Below, one piece after another: positions 51,730-61,388 of a DNA stretch of 64,000 nucleotides. Source of the DNA: Akkermansia muciniphila (GTDB taxonomy: Bacteria; Verrucomicrobiota; Verrucomicrobiia; Verrucomicrobiales; Akkermansiaceae); NCBI RefSeq assembly GCF_030848305.1, contig NZ_CP114598.1, positions 2,046,001 to 2,110,000 on the forward strand, written 5' to 3'. The translations under genes were made by a program, and so were the position numbers. The notes beneath the pieces were generated by a model that saw only the letters and a list, made by a program, of their open reading frames with translations, had not been told where the DNA came from and searched no databases. Within the stretch, counting starts at the first letter, position 1, and each line of letters begins with the position of its first letter.

Positions 51730-53418
51730 TTACAGCCTGGCCGCCGCCTGGTCCGGCCACGGTACGGGAGCACCTTCACGGGCTCCGGCGGGATTATTCT
51801 TTTTGTAGGTGGGCATTTGGGCCTTGCGCTCCTTGAGCAGGGCGGTCATGGTCCTGGCCATGGTCTTAACGCGTTCCGGCTGCTGTTCCGCCAGGTTGTG
51901 CTCCTCGCTGATGTCCTCCTTGAGGTTGAAGAGTTCGAACTTCTGGTCAGGGTGCCAGTAGATAAGCTTCCAGTCCCCCTGGCGCATGGCCGTGCTGGGG
52001 GAATAACGGGAGTTGTTTCCGTTCCCTTCCCCCCATACGTTGGGCGTGTGGAAGAGCAGGGGGCGGTTGGGATTCATGCTGCCGCCTTTCAGCAGGGCAA
52101 CAAAGCTTTTGCCGTCCACAACCTGAGGCGCCTGAATTTTTTTTGCTCCCGCTATTTCCAGAATGGTGGGGAAAAAGTCTTCAATGATGACGGGAGTGGC
52201 GCAGACGCTTTCCGCCTTTGTGACCCCGGGCCAGTAGACGATCATCGGTTCCCGGATGCCGCCTTCCCGGTTGGAACCCTTGCCGAAACTAAGCGGGTAA
52301 TTGGATTCCTTGTTGCCCATGCGTCCGCTGATGGCAAGGCCCCCGTTGTCTGCCATGAAGATGATGACGGTATTTTTATCCAGATTGTTTTTTTTCAGAT
52401 ATTCCCGGATGTCGCCCAGGCTCTTGTCCATCCCCTGGATCAGGGCGGAATAGCGTTTTTCGTTGTCGGACCATTTATGGCCGTCATTGGGGTTGGAATA
52501 CTCTTCCGCAAACCTCTTGTCATAGCCGCGCATGTCGAAGGGGCAGTGGATGGCGTAATGGGACATGTACAGGTAGAAAGGCTTGTCCGCCTCCCTGGGG
52601 TTTTTCCGGATGGCGTCCAGGCGTTTCAGCGCCTCTTGCGTCAGGGCTTCCGTCAGGAATGTGTCGTTTTCATAGTAATTATTTTCATCCAGTCCGCGGA
52701 CATGGAAATTCCCCGTGCCGTATTTCCGGGAACCCCGGTAGTCCGCCGGGCCGCCTATTTCCGTGCCGGCGATATTGTAGTCAAAGCCGAAGAGCCTGGG
52801 ATTGGCTCCGGGCGTATTTTTGGAGCCGAAATGGGCTTTTCCGCAGTGGATGGTGGTATAACCCTGTTTTTTGAGCAGGGCGGGCAACCCAAGCACCTGG
52901 GTGAAGGGTTTTTCCATCCTGTACTGGATTTTTTCTTCCGTCAGGGGAAGATGGGTGGTTCCGGACGCCCTGGTTCCTGCCGGCTGGATGCCGTTGACGC
53001 TCCAGTCTGCGGGAGCCTTGAGCGCTTGATGGCCTGCGTCCGTGGTCTGGTCACGCAGGAGCGTCCAGTTCGTGACGCGGTGGCGGGCGGAGTTCATGCC
53101 GGACATGAGGCTGCACCGGCTGGGGGAACAGATAGGCTGCGCATAGGCGTTCGTGAAGACCATGCCCTGCTTGCCCAGAGCTTCCATGTTGGGCGTGCGG
53201 TAGCGCTTGTTCAGGAAAGTTGGCTTGGGAGAGCCGTCCTCTTCCCTCCAAAAGGGCAGGGAAGTGTCCTGCCAGCCCATGTCGTCCACCAGGAAAAGGA
53301 TGATGTTGGGGCGTTTTAATTCTGCCGCGCGGGCTTCTTTTGCGGAAGCTGCGGAAGCGGAACAGGCGCTTCCCAGCAGGAACGGGATGAAAAAGGCTGC
53401 AATGCGGGAAATGTTCAT
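51730..53418 (-). CDS. Exported type I sulfatase
   Basis: The 562-residue protein starts with a signal peptide (MNISRIAAFFIPFLLGSACS) and has the alkaline-phosphatase-like sulfatase fold: metal site NIILFLVDDMGWQDTSLPFW, the formylglycine motif CSPSRCSLMSG (Cys near residue 101), HCGKAHFG, IIFMADNGG and the C-terminal subdomain GDWKLIYWHPDQKFELFNL. Such enzymes remove sulfate esters, for instance from mucin O-glycans, in the periplasm or outside. Maturation needs an anaerobic or FGE-type activator not seen here. It has its own promoter and terminator. The substrate cannot be told from sequence. Confidence 0.93.
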   Translation of the reverse strand: MNISRIAAFFIPFLLGSACSASAASAKEARAAELKRPNIILFLVDDMGWQDTSLPFWREEDGSPKPTFLNKRYRTPNMEALGKQGMVFTNAYAQPICSPSRCSLMSGMNSARHRVTNWTLLRDQTTDAGHQALKAPADWSVNGIQPAGTRASGTTHLPLTEEKIQYRMEKPFTQVLGLPALLKKQGYTTIHCGKAHFGSKNTPGANPRLFGFDYNIAGTEIGGPADYRGSRKYGTGNFHVRGLDENNYYENDTFLTEALTQEALKRLDAIRKNPREADKPFYLYMSHYAIHCPFDMRGYDKRFAEEYSNPNDGHKWSDNEKRYSALIQGMDKSLGDIREYLKKNNLDKNTVIIFMADNGGLAISGRMGNKESNYPLSFGKGSNREGGIREPMIVYWPGVTKAESVCATPVIIEDFFPTILEIAGAKKIQAPQVVDGKSFVALLKGGSMNPNRPLLFHTPNVWGEGNGNNSRYSPSTAMRQGDWKLIYWHPDQKFELFNLKEDISEEHNLAEQQPERVKTMARTMTALLKERKAQMPTYKKNNPAGAREGAPVPWPDQAAARL

Positions 53419-53441
53419 TATCAAAAAAGCCGGTACCTGTA

Positions 53442-53470
53442 ATAACGCATGGGCCGGACATTTCTGTCAA
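53442..53470 (-). promoter_or_regulatory. Putative promoter of the sulfatase gene
   Basis: On the minus strand a perfect TTGACA (53465-53470) is followed after 17 bases by CGTTAT (53442-53447); slightly shifted -10 choices also exist. The ATG at 53418 lies 24 bases beyond. Confidence 0.5.
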
Positions 53471-53531
53471 GGATTCGTGTTCCTGCGGCAGTTTGCCCGG
53501 GAAAGTTCCGTTTTTCCGGGCCGGATAGGGC

Positions 53532-55310
53532 TTATTCAAACAGGGCCGGATAGGATTTCCGGGCCAGAGTCGTGCTCAAGTCCACGATAGCCCTGCTGTT
53601 GGGGGCCTGGAGCGCCTTCTGCGCCATGTCCCGGCACTGGCTGTAGTCCAGATTGCGGATGGCGTACCGGATGATGGGGACAAGGTGGACGCCCACGGAC
53701 ATGGAGGTGGCTCCCAAGCCGATCAGCAGGGGAAGCAGGGTGATGTCCCCCGCCATTTCCCCACAGATGGCCGTGGGAATGTTTTCCCGTTCTCCGGCGG
53801 TGATCGTCATGCCCATGATGCGTATCACGGCAGGATGCGTGGGGCGGAACATATTGGCGACGCGGTTGTTGACCCGGTCCACGGCAATAGTGTACTGGGT
53901 GAGGTCATTCGTGCCTATGGAAAAGAAGTCCACCTCGCGGGCCAGCACGTCCGTCATAATGGCGGCGCTGGGCACTTCAATCATGATGCCCACTTTCAAA
54001 TCCCGCGCATAGGGGATGTTCTTCCTTTCCAGTTCCTCCCGGCATTCCTGGAGGATGTGCTTGGCCGTGACCACTTCCGTGTAGCCGGAGACCATGGGGA
54101 ACATAACGCCGCAGCCGGGCGTGTCCGCGCAGGCGCGGAGGATGGCCCGGAGCTGCTGCTTGAACAGTTCCGGTCGGCTGAGGGAGACGCGGATGCCTCG
54201 CCAGCCAAGGAAGGGATTCGGTTCCGGGGCGCGGAGCTGTTCGCACGGCAGTTTGTCGCCGCCGGAGTCCAGGGTGCGGAAGATGACGCCGTGGGGGGAA
54301 CAGCCTTCCGCCAGTTTTCTGTAGTAGCGCGTTTGTTCTTCTTCATCCGGCATGCCGGATGGATTGCCCAGAAGAAAGAATTCCGTGCGGAACAGGCCTA
54401 CGCCTTCCGCTCCCACCTCCTTGATGCCGGAGTATTCATGGGGGAACTCCACGTTGACGGACAGGCGGATGTTGCGGCCGTCCCGGGTGATGGTGGGCAG
54501 GCCGCGCAGCGCTTCCAGCGCCTTGTAGGCCTTTTCCTTTTCCACCTGGAGGCGGTGGTAGTATTCCTCCGTTTCCTTCGTGGGTTTCAGGATGAGCACG
54601 CCCTTGTAGCCGTCCAGAATGGCGGGGGAGTGGCTTTCCACTCTCAGAAGGGCCTGCTCAAGCCCCACGACGGCGGGGATGCCCATGGAGCGGGCGAGAA
54701 TGGCTGTGTGGGAGACGGAGGAGCCCATTTCCGTGGCAAAGCCGTGAATCAGGCTGGCGTCCATGGCGGCCGTGTCGGAAGGGGTCAGGTCATAAGCCAC
54801 CAGCACCTGGTCTTTTTCCGCTTCTTCCTCGTCTTCAGGAGGTTCCGTGCTGCGGAGGTTGTTAATGACCCGCTGCATGACATCCTCCATGTCCGCGGTT
54901 TTGGCGCGCAGGTAGGGATCGTCCACGCGGCGCAGAACTTCCATGTAGTTCTGCATGACCACATAAAAGATGTGCTCCACGTTCTGGAGGCGCTTGACCA
55001 GTTCCGTCTGAACCTGCTGGAGGATAACCTTGTCCTGAAGGAGAAGGATGTGGGCGTCGAAGATGGAGGCATCCTTCTCTCCGGATATCTGGATCATGCG
55101 TTCCCGCAGCGTCCTGATCTGGTCCGCGGTTGTTTGCAACGCCCGGTGGAAGCGCACCAGCTCGGCATCCACCTCTTCCGGGGAAATATCGTACGCTACA
55201 GGTTCCCTGGAACCGCTGATCTGAATTTTAATCTTGCCCAGGGCAATACCGGGGGAAACGGGAATGCCCTGAAGCCAGGTTTCTTCCGTTGAAATGGGTT
55301 CCTGAATCAT
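53532..55310 (-). CDS. ptsI: Phosphoenolpyruvate-protein phosphotransferase (PTS enzyme I)
   Basis: The 592-residue protein has the normal length of enzyme I. It begins GIPVSPGIALGKIKI, carries the phospho-accepting His in EMGSSVSHTAILARSMGIPA, and the PEP-binding domain GVGLFRTEFFLL, FRTLDSGGDK, FSIGTNDLTQYTIAVDR with the late Cys of ICGEMAGD. It takes phosphate from PEP and gives it to HPr (55358-55624), which lies just upstream on the same strand. No EII sugar permease is encoded in the window, so the pair may serve regulation rather than transport. Confidence 0.95.
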   Translation of the reverse strand: MIQEPISTEETWLQGIPVSPGIALGKIKIQISGSREPVAYDISPEEVDAELVRFHRALQTTADQIRTLRERMIQISGEKDASIFDAHILLLQDKVILQQVQTELVKRLQNVEHIFYVVMQNYMEVLRRVDDPYLRAKTADMEDVMQRVINNLRSTEPPEDEEEAEKDQVLVAYDLTPSDTAAMDASLIHGFATEMGSSVSHTAILARSMGIPAVVGLEQALLRVESHSPAILDGYKGVLILKPTKETEEYYHRLQVEKEKAYKALEALRGLPTITRDGRNIRLSVNVEFPHEYSGIKEVGAEGVGLFRTEFFLLGNPSGMPDEEEQTRYYRKLAEGCSPHGVIFRTLDSGGDKLPCEQLRAPEPNPFLGWRGIRVSLSRPELFKQQLRAILRACADTPGCGVMFPMVSGYTEVVTAKHILQECREELERKNIPYARDLKVGIMIEVPSAAIMTDVLAREVDFFSIGTNDLTQYTIAVDRVNNRVANMFRPTHPAVIRIMGMTITAGERENIPTAICGEMAGDITLLPLLIGLGATSMSVGVHLVPIIRYAIRNLDYSQCRDMAQKALQAPNSRAIVDLSTTLARKSYPALFE

Positions 55311-55357
55311 CTGCGGGCTTGATGGCCCGGTCTCATATGGCTGTGAGCCGGAGTGTT

Positions 55358-55624
55358 TTAATCTTCTTCAAACTTGCGGGAAATCAGGTCTTCCAGCGCG
55401 TTCAACGCTTCCTGTTCGTCCTTCCCTTCCGCCATGATGGTGATCTTGGAGCCGTGGCCTACCGCCAGCATCATCAAACCCAGAATACTCTTGCCGTCAA
55501 CTTCCTCGCCATCCTTCTCCACGACAATGTCTGCATCAAATTTGCTGGCCAGTTTGACGAATTGAGCAGCCGGACGCGCGTGAATGCCGAGTTTGTTGAT
55601 GATGGTGAGCTCCTTGGTGACCAT
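55358..55624 (-). CDS. ptsH: Phosphocarrier protein HPr
   Basis: The 88-residue protein shows both phosphorylation sites: the His of NKLGIHARPAAQFVKLA (from enzyme I) and the Ser of VDGKSILGLMMLAVGHGSK (target of HPr kinase). HPr links PEP to sugar transport and, when Ser-phosphorylated, to carbon regulation. It lies 47 bases upstream of ptsI and 84 bases downstream of hprK, all on the minus strand, a compact regulatory PTS set. Confidence 0.95.
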   Translation of the reverse strand: MVTKELTIINKLGIHARPAAQFVKLASKFDADIVVEKDGEEVDGKSILGLMMLAVGHGSKITIMAEGKDEQEALNALEDLISRKFEED

Positions 55625-55708
55625 GGAATTTGAAGTAAGGGGTGATAACGGTTGCTACAACGGTAAGTACACTAATTAAAGTTTTTTTCCAAGAGTTTTT
55701 TGTCAGTC

Positions 55709-56671
55709 CTAGTTTTCAGAGGATTGGAAGTTTGACATGAGGCGGCGGTTGAACTCCCCGGCCATGTCGATGCCCATGTCCTTGAGATGGTAGTCCATGG
55801 CGGCTACTTCCACCAGCCTGGCAATATCCCTGCCGGGAGCCACGGAAAGCTGGACATGGAGCACTTTTTCCCCCAGGACATCCAGCCCCTCCCGCTCCAG
55901 GCCCAGCCTGTCCAGCTCTTCCTGGTCCTTGGCGGGAATGAGGGTGACGATGAGGTCCAGGCGCTTGTTGTGGCGGATGGATTTCAGGCCGAAAAGGGTG
56001 GTGATGTTGACGATGCCCAGGCCGCGCACCTCCATGAAGCCGCGGCTCATTTCCGGGGCGCTGGCCACCAGTTCTCCGCCCACGTTGCGCACGTACACCA
56101 TGTCATCCGCCACGAGGGCCGCCCCGCGTTCAATCAGGCCCAGGGCCGTTTCACTCTTCCCCACGCCGCTCTTGCCGCGGATGAGGACGCCCACTCCGCG
56201 CACGTCCACCATGCAGCCGTGCAGGGTGACGCTTTCCGCGAATTCGTTTTCCAGAATGATGGTGGCGGAGTTGACGAATTTCATGGTTACCAGGCTTGTG
56301 CGGAAGACGCAGACGCCGGCCTCATCCGCCAGTTCCACGATTTCCCGTGGAGGGATCTTGTCACGGGAGAAGACGATGCCCGGCACCTCGCACCGGAACA
56401 TGCGCTGAATGCGCGATTTGCGCATGCCTTCCGGCAGTTTTTGAAGATAGGCCAGCTCCGCGGAGCCGAAAACCTGGATGCGTTTGTTGGCAAAGTAGGA
56501 GTAGAAGCCGGCGATCGCCAGGCCGGGGCGGTTGAGGGCGGGTTCGCAGATGTGGCGGCTGAGGCCGGCGGGGCTGTTGATGAGTTCCAGTTGGAGGGCT
56601 TCCTTGTACTTGCCGTAAAATTTGGACAGGGTGACGAAATCCACTTTCTTCACTTTGGATTTGCTGAACAT
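55709..56671 (-). CDS. hprK: HPr kinase/phosphorylase
   Basis: The 320-residue protein has the HprK N-domain (NRPGLAIAGFYSYFANKRIQ) and the kinase domain with P-loop RGKSGVGKSETALGLIERGA (about residues 166-173), ADDMVYV, and the HprK signature EVRGLGIVNITTLFG. It phosphorylates and dephosphorylates HPr on Ser in response to metabolic state. The ATG at 56671 (MFSKSKVKK) fits the family. An in-frame extension to 56827 is unlikely because it overlaps the divergent peptidase start. A TATATA box only five bases before the ATG hints at a leaderless transcript. Confidence 0.94.
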   Translation of the reverse strand: MFSKSKVKKVDFVTLSKFYGKYKEALQLELINSPAGLSRHICEPALNRPGLAIAGFYSYFANKRIQVFGSAELAYLQKLPEGMRKSRIQRMFRCEVPGIVFSRDKIPPREIVELADEAGVCVFRTSLVTMKFVNSATIILENEFAESVTLHGCMVDVRGVGVLIRGKSGVGKSETALGLIERGAALVADDMVYVRNVGGELVASAPEMSRGFMEVRGLGIVNITTLFGLKSIRHNKRLDLIVTLIPAKDQEELDRLGLEREGLDVLGEKVLHVQLSVAPGRDIARLVEVAAMDYHLKDMGIDMAGEFNRRLMSNFQSSEN

Positions 56672-56825
56672 AATCCTATATAAAGAAACAAAACACACGT
56701 GAGAGCAATCAAATATTGTTGCCGGGGCCGTGTGCGGGGGCCTTTTTTGAAAAAAGGCCCGTTCCGGCATGGAATGCCACACTTTACCGGTTGATTTGAA
56801 GCCGCAGGCATGGTCTGATGAAGGC

Positions 56826-58166
56826 ATGAACAGACTGGATCAATTAGCCACCTTGTTGAGATTTCCCAGCATTTCCGCACAGAAGGAACACGCCCGGGAC
56901 GTGAGTGATTGCGCGGACTGGCTGGTAGATAAATTGTCCGGCATGGGATTGGAAGCAAAGGCCTGTAAAACGCCCCTCCACCCCATTGTGCTGGCCCGCA
57001 GCCCGCGGGAGGAAGGAAAGCCCACCGTGCTGATTTACGGCCATTACGACGTGCAGCCCGTAGATCCTGTGGAATTGTGGGAATCCGACCCGTTTGAGCC
57101 GGAAGTGAGGGACGGGAGAATTTACGCCCGCGGCGCTACGGACAACAAGGGGCAGCTGTTCGCCCATATCCTGGGCGTGGAGGAATTGCTCCGCCAGAAC
57201 GGAGGCCACCTTCCCGTGAATGTGATTTTCCTTCTGGAAGGGGAGGAGGAAGTGGGCAGCGGCAGTCTTTCCCAGTTCATCAAGGAGCACAGGGAAGAAC
57301 TGGCCTGCGACGTGATTGTGGTTTCCGATACCGGAATGGCCGCTCCGGACACCCCTACGTTTTCCTACGGTCTGCGCGGCCTGGCCGGGGCGGAAATAAT
57401 CGTCAGAGGCCCTTCCGCGGATCTTCATTCCGGCGTGTTTGGAGGAGCGGTGGCCAATCCCATCACGGCTCTTGCGGAAATAATCGCTTCCTTCCATGAT
57501 GAGGAGGGGCGTGTGGCCGTGAGAGGGTTTTACGACGGCGTGGAACCTATCGCCACATGGGAACGCAGCATGTGGGCCACGGTGCCCGGCATGAGCAATG
57601 AGGAACTGGCTCTGCTGACGGGCGTGGAAACCGTGGTGACGGAGGCCGGGTTCACCGGAGCGGAATGTATCTTTGCCCGTCCGACGCTGGAAATCAACGG
57701 TATTGGGGGAGGTTACCAGGGCGAGGGAAGCAAGACGATTATCCCCAGCCATGCCTTTGCCAAAATTTCATGCCGGCTGGTGCCGGGGCAACAGCCTGAA
57801 AGGATTGAAACCCTGTTGGAAGAACATGTGAAGAGACATTCCCCCAAGGGCGTCACGGTGGAGTTCAGGCGTGGCCACGGCGGGAATGCTTACGTGTGCG
57901 ATCCGAATTCCGAGTTCGGTCTTGCCGCCCAGCAGGCTCTGGAAGAGGCTTTTGGCCGCAAACCCGTGCTGGTAAGGGAAGGAGGCAGCATTCCGATTAT
58001 TGAGGAGATGAAGCGCATGCTGGGAGCGGATGCCCTGATGCTGGGCATGTGCCTTCCTGATGCCCATATCCACTCCCCCAATGAAAACTTTCCCGTGGAT
58101 TTGTTCTCCAGGGGCATTGACATGAGCCAGATTCTTCTGCGCCGCCTGGGGCAGATCAAGCATTGA
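56826..58166 (+). CDS. M20-family metallopeptidase (dipeptidase-like)
   Basis: The 446-residue protein has the zinc-site motifs of M20 enzymes: VLIYGHYDVQPVDPVELW (His and Asp), ARGATDNKGQLFAHILG, LLEGEEEVGSGSL (catalytic and ligand Glu) and a lid domain with ADLHSGVFGGAVANPI; a late His lies in CLPDAHIHSPNE. The group includes cytosolic dipeptidases and carnosinase-like enzymes. The ATG at 56826 (MNRLDQLATLLRFPS) is the family-like start. The ABC ATPase gene begins 8 bases after its stop, so the two are probably cotranscribed. Confidence 0.9.
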   Translation: MNRLDQLATLLRFPSISAQKEHARDVSDCADWLVDKLSGMGLEAKACKTPLHPIVLARSPREEGKPTVLIYGHYDVQPVDPVELWESDPFEPEVRDGRIYARGATDNKGQLFAHILGVEELLRQNGGHLPVNVIFLLEGEEEVGSGSLSQFIKEHREELACDVIVVSDTGMAAPDTPTFSYGLRGLAGAEIIVRGPSADLHSGVFGGAVANPITALAEIIASFHDEEGRVAVRGFYDGVEPIATWERSMWATVPGMSNEELALLTGVETVVTEAGFTGAECIFARPTLEINGIGGGYQGEGSKTIIPSHAFAKISCRLVPGQQPERIETLLEEHVKRHSPKGVTVEFRRGHGGNAYVCDPNSEFGLAAQQALEEAFGRKPVLVREGGSIPIIEEMKRMLGADALMLGMCLPDAHIHSPNENFPVDLFSRGIDMSQILLRRLGQIKH

Positions 58167-58174
58167 CCTTTCTT

Positions 58175-59053
58175 ATGGACCAGCCTGCCGCCGCTGAAAT
58201 AGTCAATTTGCACAAGACCTTTAAAACAGGTCTTGGCAAGCCCGTGGTGCATGCCGTGCGGGGGATAGACATGAATATCCGGCAGGGGGAGGTGTATGGC
58301 CTCATTGGCCCGAACGGCTCCGGCAAGTCCACTCTGATGAAGGCCCTGCTGGGGCTGGTGAGGCCTACGGAAGGTTCCTGCTCCATTTTCGGCAGGTCCA
58401 GCCTGGCTCCGGACAGCAAGGAGGAAGTGGGCTTTCTTCCGGAAAACCCCTACTTTTACAAATTCCTGACGGGAGCGGAAACTGTTTCCTTTTACGGCAA
58501 ATTGTGCGGCCTGAGCGGAAAACCTCTGAAAGAGAAAGTCCGGGAACTGCTGGAGCTGGTGGGATTAGCCGATGCGGCGGACAGGCGGCTGGGCGGCTAT
58601 TCCAAAGGGATGCTCCAGCGCATCGGCATGGCGCAGGCGCTGGTCCAGTCCCCCCGCCTGCTGGTTCTGGACGAACCGACCGCCGGAGTGGATCCCCTGG
58701 GGTCGCGAGATATCCGGAATATTATCGACAACCTGAAAGGGCGGGGAATGACCGTATTCCTGTGCTCCCACCTGCTGGAACAGGTGCAGGAGGTTTGCGA
58801 CCGGGTGGGCGTCATCTTTAAAGGGCTGCTCATTGCGGAAGGGACTGTGAATGAGCTGACGCGGGATTCCGACAAGCAGGAAATACTTCTGGAGCATGCT
58901 TCCCCGGAACTGATGGAACGGCTGAAGGATATGGTGAAGGAAGACGGCCGTGCCTCATGGCTGGAGGACGGGCATCCGCGCAACTCCCTGGAAAGCGTAT
59001 TTCTAAAAAGTTTGTTGGAATGGAAGGAAAAGCATCCCAATCCGGAACCGTAA
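58175..59053 (+). CDS. ABC transporter ATP-binding protein
   Basis: The protein carries Walker A LIGPNGSGKSTLMKALLGL, signature GGYSKGMLQRIGMAQAL, Walker B LLVLDEPTAGVDPLG and the switch His in FLCSHLLEQV. The profile (GLVRPTEGSCSIFGR, FYKFLTGAETVSFYGKLCGL) is that of the DRA/CcmA-type ATPases that work with separate ABC-2 permeases. No permease gene is next to it, so the membrane partner must be elsewhere. The ATG at 58175 is preferred to a TTG at 58163. Its end overlaps the 5-FCL gene by 34 bases. Confidence 0.9.
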   Translation: MDQPAAAEIVNLHKTFKTGLGKPVVHAVRGIDMNIRQGEVYGLIGPNGSGKSTLMKALLGLVRPTEGSCSIFGRSSLAPDSKEEVGFLPENPYFYKFLTGAETVSFYGKLCGLSGKPLKEKVRELLELVGLADAADRRLGGYSKGMLQRIGMAQALVQSPRLLVLDEPTAGVDPLGSRDIRNIIDNLKGRGMTVFLCSHLLEQVQEVCDRVGVIFKGLLIAEGTVNELTRDSDKQEILLEHASPELMERLKDMVKEDGRASWLEDGHPRNSLESVFLKSLLEWKEKHPNPEP

Positions 59054-59610
59054 GCGGTCCGGCGGCCGCTAAACGGGAAGTGCGCCGCATGATACGTGAA
59101 AGGGTGGGCAGATTGGATGCCGCCGCCCGGGAGGCCATGTCCCGTTCCATCTGCCGCCGCGTGGCGGCGCTGGTGCGGGAAAGGAATTTCCGGCGCGTGG
59201 CTGTTTTTGCCGCCAGGCCGGGGGAGGTGGATTTGCTTTCCCTGCTGGATTTGCTTCCGGACCGGGAATGGTACTTCCCGCTGGTGCATGAAGGGAGAAA
59301 GCTGAGTTTTCACCGTGTATGCCATCACGGGGAATTGGTGGCGGGCAGCTGGGGCATACGCGAACCCGGTCCGGACTGCCCGGAACTGCATGCGGGGGAA
59401 ATGGATTTGATCGTGCTGCCGGGGGCCGCGTTTACCGGAGACGGCAAGCGGCTGGGGTATGGCGGCGGATTTTATGATACGCTGCTGGCCGGCCCGGCTG
59501 CTGGGGTGCCGCTGGCGGGAGTCTGTTTCCCCTGCCAGCTTCTGGACGACCTGCCCATGGAAGCCCATGACAGGCGTGTGGATATGGTGATTACGCCAGA
59601 AGGGGAGTGA
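59020..59610 (+). CDS. 5-formyltetrahydrofolate cyclo-ligase
   Basis: From the ATG at 59020 (MEGKASQSGTVSGPAAAKRE) the 196-residue enzyme shows the family marks: KREVRRMIRERVGRL at the start, VAVFAARPGEVDLLSLL, then LPGAAFTGDGKRLGYGGGFY with the nucleotide-binding GYGGGFYD loop, and AHDRRVDMVITPEG at the end. It converts 5-formyl-THF to methenyl-THF with ATP, salvaging folate. It overlaps the ABC ATPase gene by 34 bases and converges with the GTPase gene 24 bases later. Confidence 0.92.
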   Translation: MEGKASQSGTVSGPAAAKREVRRMIRERVGRLDAAAREAMSRSICRRVAALVRERNFRRVAVFAARPGEVDLLSLLDLLPDREWYFPLVHEGRKLSFHRVCHHGELVAGSWGIREPGPDCPELHAGEMDLIVLPGAAFTGDGKRLGYGGGFYDTLLAGPAAGVPLAGVCFPCQLLDDLPMEAHDRRVDMVITPEGE

Positions 59611-59634
59611 CCTCTCCCGAGAAAGGAAAAGAGG

Positions 59635-61302
59635 CTAGATGCGGAAACGGTGTTTCTGCACAGTCAGTTTATAGAACAGGTCGTAGCGGGCGTTAAGCAG
59701 GGGCTGGAGATATTCCACCCCTCCGGCTACCTGGCCGCGGATGTCCGCATACAGTTTCCGGTAGTCGGAAAGTCCGCTGATCATGGCTTCATACAGGGGA
59801 GTGCGCAATCCGCATTCCACGGCAATGTGCATTTCAGCCGCTGCGGCCACAATCTGGCGGGACAGTCGGAATTGCATCCAGGCCAGCCCCAGGTTGCCGC
59901 CCACCCAGATGACCAGGGCTGCGCCCACGCAGGCGAACCCTGCTGCATGCTCTCCGAAACAGCCCAGCAGGGCTCCCAGAATTACCAGAAGGAGCATCAG
60001 CTTGATTTCCGTTCTCATCACGTCCTCCTGGTCCAGAAACAGCTTGCTGAGGCACGGCTTGATGCCGAAGTCCTTCAGGGGCATGTAAATGGAACGCCCC
60101 AGCCTTTCCTTGTACACTTCCAGATCCGTCTGGAGCTTTGCGGCCGGAAAATCTCCTATGTCGCAGTCCCACTGTTCTTTCACGCGTGGGCGCACATGGT
60201 TCCAGTGCGTCTGGCAGATGTTCAGGAATTCCTTGTTGTAATACGCGTGCCGTTCCTCAATGCCGGATTTGACCAGCTCATAAAACCATTCGTCAATGAC
60301 GGGAGGAAGCTTGTGCAGGATCATCGTGCGCCGGATGGAGAGGAAACGCCCCATCTGGCGTGCCGACTTTTTCCCCAGGCGCGGCACGCAGTCCTGCACG
60401 TATTGCGCGTATGCCTTGAGGCGGGCCGGCATTTCATCCTCCATCTGGAGCTGGATGCGGTCGATTTCCCGGTCAATGGACGTCAGGAAGCCGGAATCCA
60501 TCTTGGAAAGGCGGCTCAGTTCATCGAGCACCTTCCCCTGTTCCGCCAGAAGGCTGTCCGTAGCCAGCAGGAGGCGTTCCACGCGTTTGTCCGTCAGCGG
60601 GCTGCGTTTCAGCACTTCCTGAACGCATGCCGTCAGGGCTTCCACTCCTTCCCCTGCGTGCTCTCCGGCGGTCGTGACGGGGTACAGGGGCAGCTGCACT
60701 CCCAGGCGTTCCCGGGAGGTGGCGCGAAGTTCCTCTTTCAAGGATTGGAGCTGCTCAAAGGAGAGCAGCTCCGCATGAGTGATGACGAGAACCATGCGGG
60801 AATGAAGCCGTTCCTCCAGCGTCCGGAGATAGTCCCACAGGGCGGAATGGCTGCCGCCGCTGGCGGAAATAACCACGAGGATGGCATCCGATTTGGGAAC
60901 GATGTGCTTCAGCTTTCTGGGGGCATCCTCCTGTTCCAGGCCGATGGTGTCCCAGAACTCCAGGTTGAGCAGGGCGTCCGACGGGTAAAAAAGGTCCAGA
61001 ACCCATTCATGGGTATGGGGAGCGGGATGAGGCCTGTACTGCCAGCGAACCAGCGTGGCTTCACTGGACACGCGGGAACAGAACCGTTCCCCGGCCAGGG
61101 CGTCCAGCGTAGAGGATTTGCCGGACCCTGTCATGCCGATGACGGTGACATTCTGCGGAGAGCAGCATTCGGCCAGGGCTTCTTCCACCTTTTCCTGGGA
61201 ACCGAAATGACGGTCGGGGCCAATGCGGGCGGAGAACGCCGCGGCGGCATCCGCTACGTCCCGCACCGCATGCGGAATCACGTTTTTTCCTCCTGTCAGC
61301 AT
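59635..61302 (-). CDS. Dynamin-like GTPase with C-terminal membrane spans
   Basis: The 555-residue protein has a GTPase domain near the start: P-loop VTVIGMTGSGKSSTLDALAG, DTIGLEQEDAP (G3-like) and LVITHAELL near the G4 position, where the usual T/NKxD is not clear. Long helical, coiled-coil-like segments follow, then two membrane spans (MLLLVILGALLGCFGEHAAG; CVGAALVIWVGGNLGLAWM), then a last helical part. This fits bacterial dynamin-like or 50S-binding-type GTPases that remodel or sense membranes. No neighbour suggests a function. Confidence 0.75.
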   Translation of the reverse strand: MLTGGKNVIPHAVRDVADAAAAFSARIGPDRHFGSQEKVEEALAECCSPQNVTVIGMTGSGKSSTLDALAGERFCSRVSSEATLVRWQYRPHPAPHTHEWVLDLFYPSDALLNLEFWDTIGLEQEDAPRKLKHIVPKSDAILVVISASGGSHSALWDYLRTLEERLHSRMVLVITHAELLSFEQLQSLKEELRATSRERLGVQLPLYPVTTAGEHAGEGVEALTACVQEVLKRSPLTDKRVERLLLATDSLLAEQGKVLDELSRLSKMDSGFLTSIDREIDRIQLQMEDEMPARLKAYAQYVQDCVPRLGKKSARQMGRFLSIRRTMILHKLPPVIDEWFYELVKSGIEERHAYYNKEFLNICQTHWNHVRPRVKEQWDCDIGDFPAAKLQTDLEVYKERLGRSIYMPLKDFGIKPCLSKLFLDQEDVMRTEIKLMLLLVILGALLGCFGEHAAGFACVGAALVIWVGGNLGLAWMQFRLSRQIVAAAAEMHIAVECGLRTPLYEAMISGLSDYRKLYADIRGQVAGGVEYLQPLLNARYDLFYKLTVQKHRFRI

Positions 61303-61388
61303 GGGGTGATGAAATCAGGTCTCCGTCCGGGCTGTTCCGGTTTTGCGGAACAAACCTACACGCCGCTTTTCCTTCTGTCCAACTAAAA

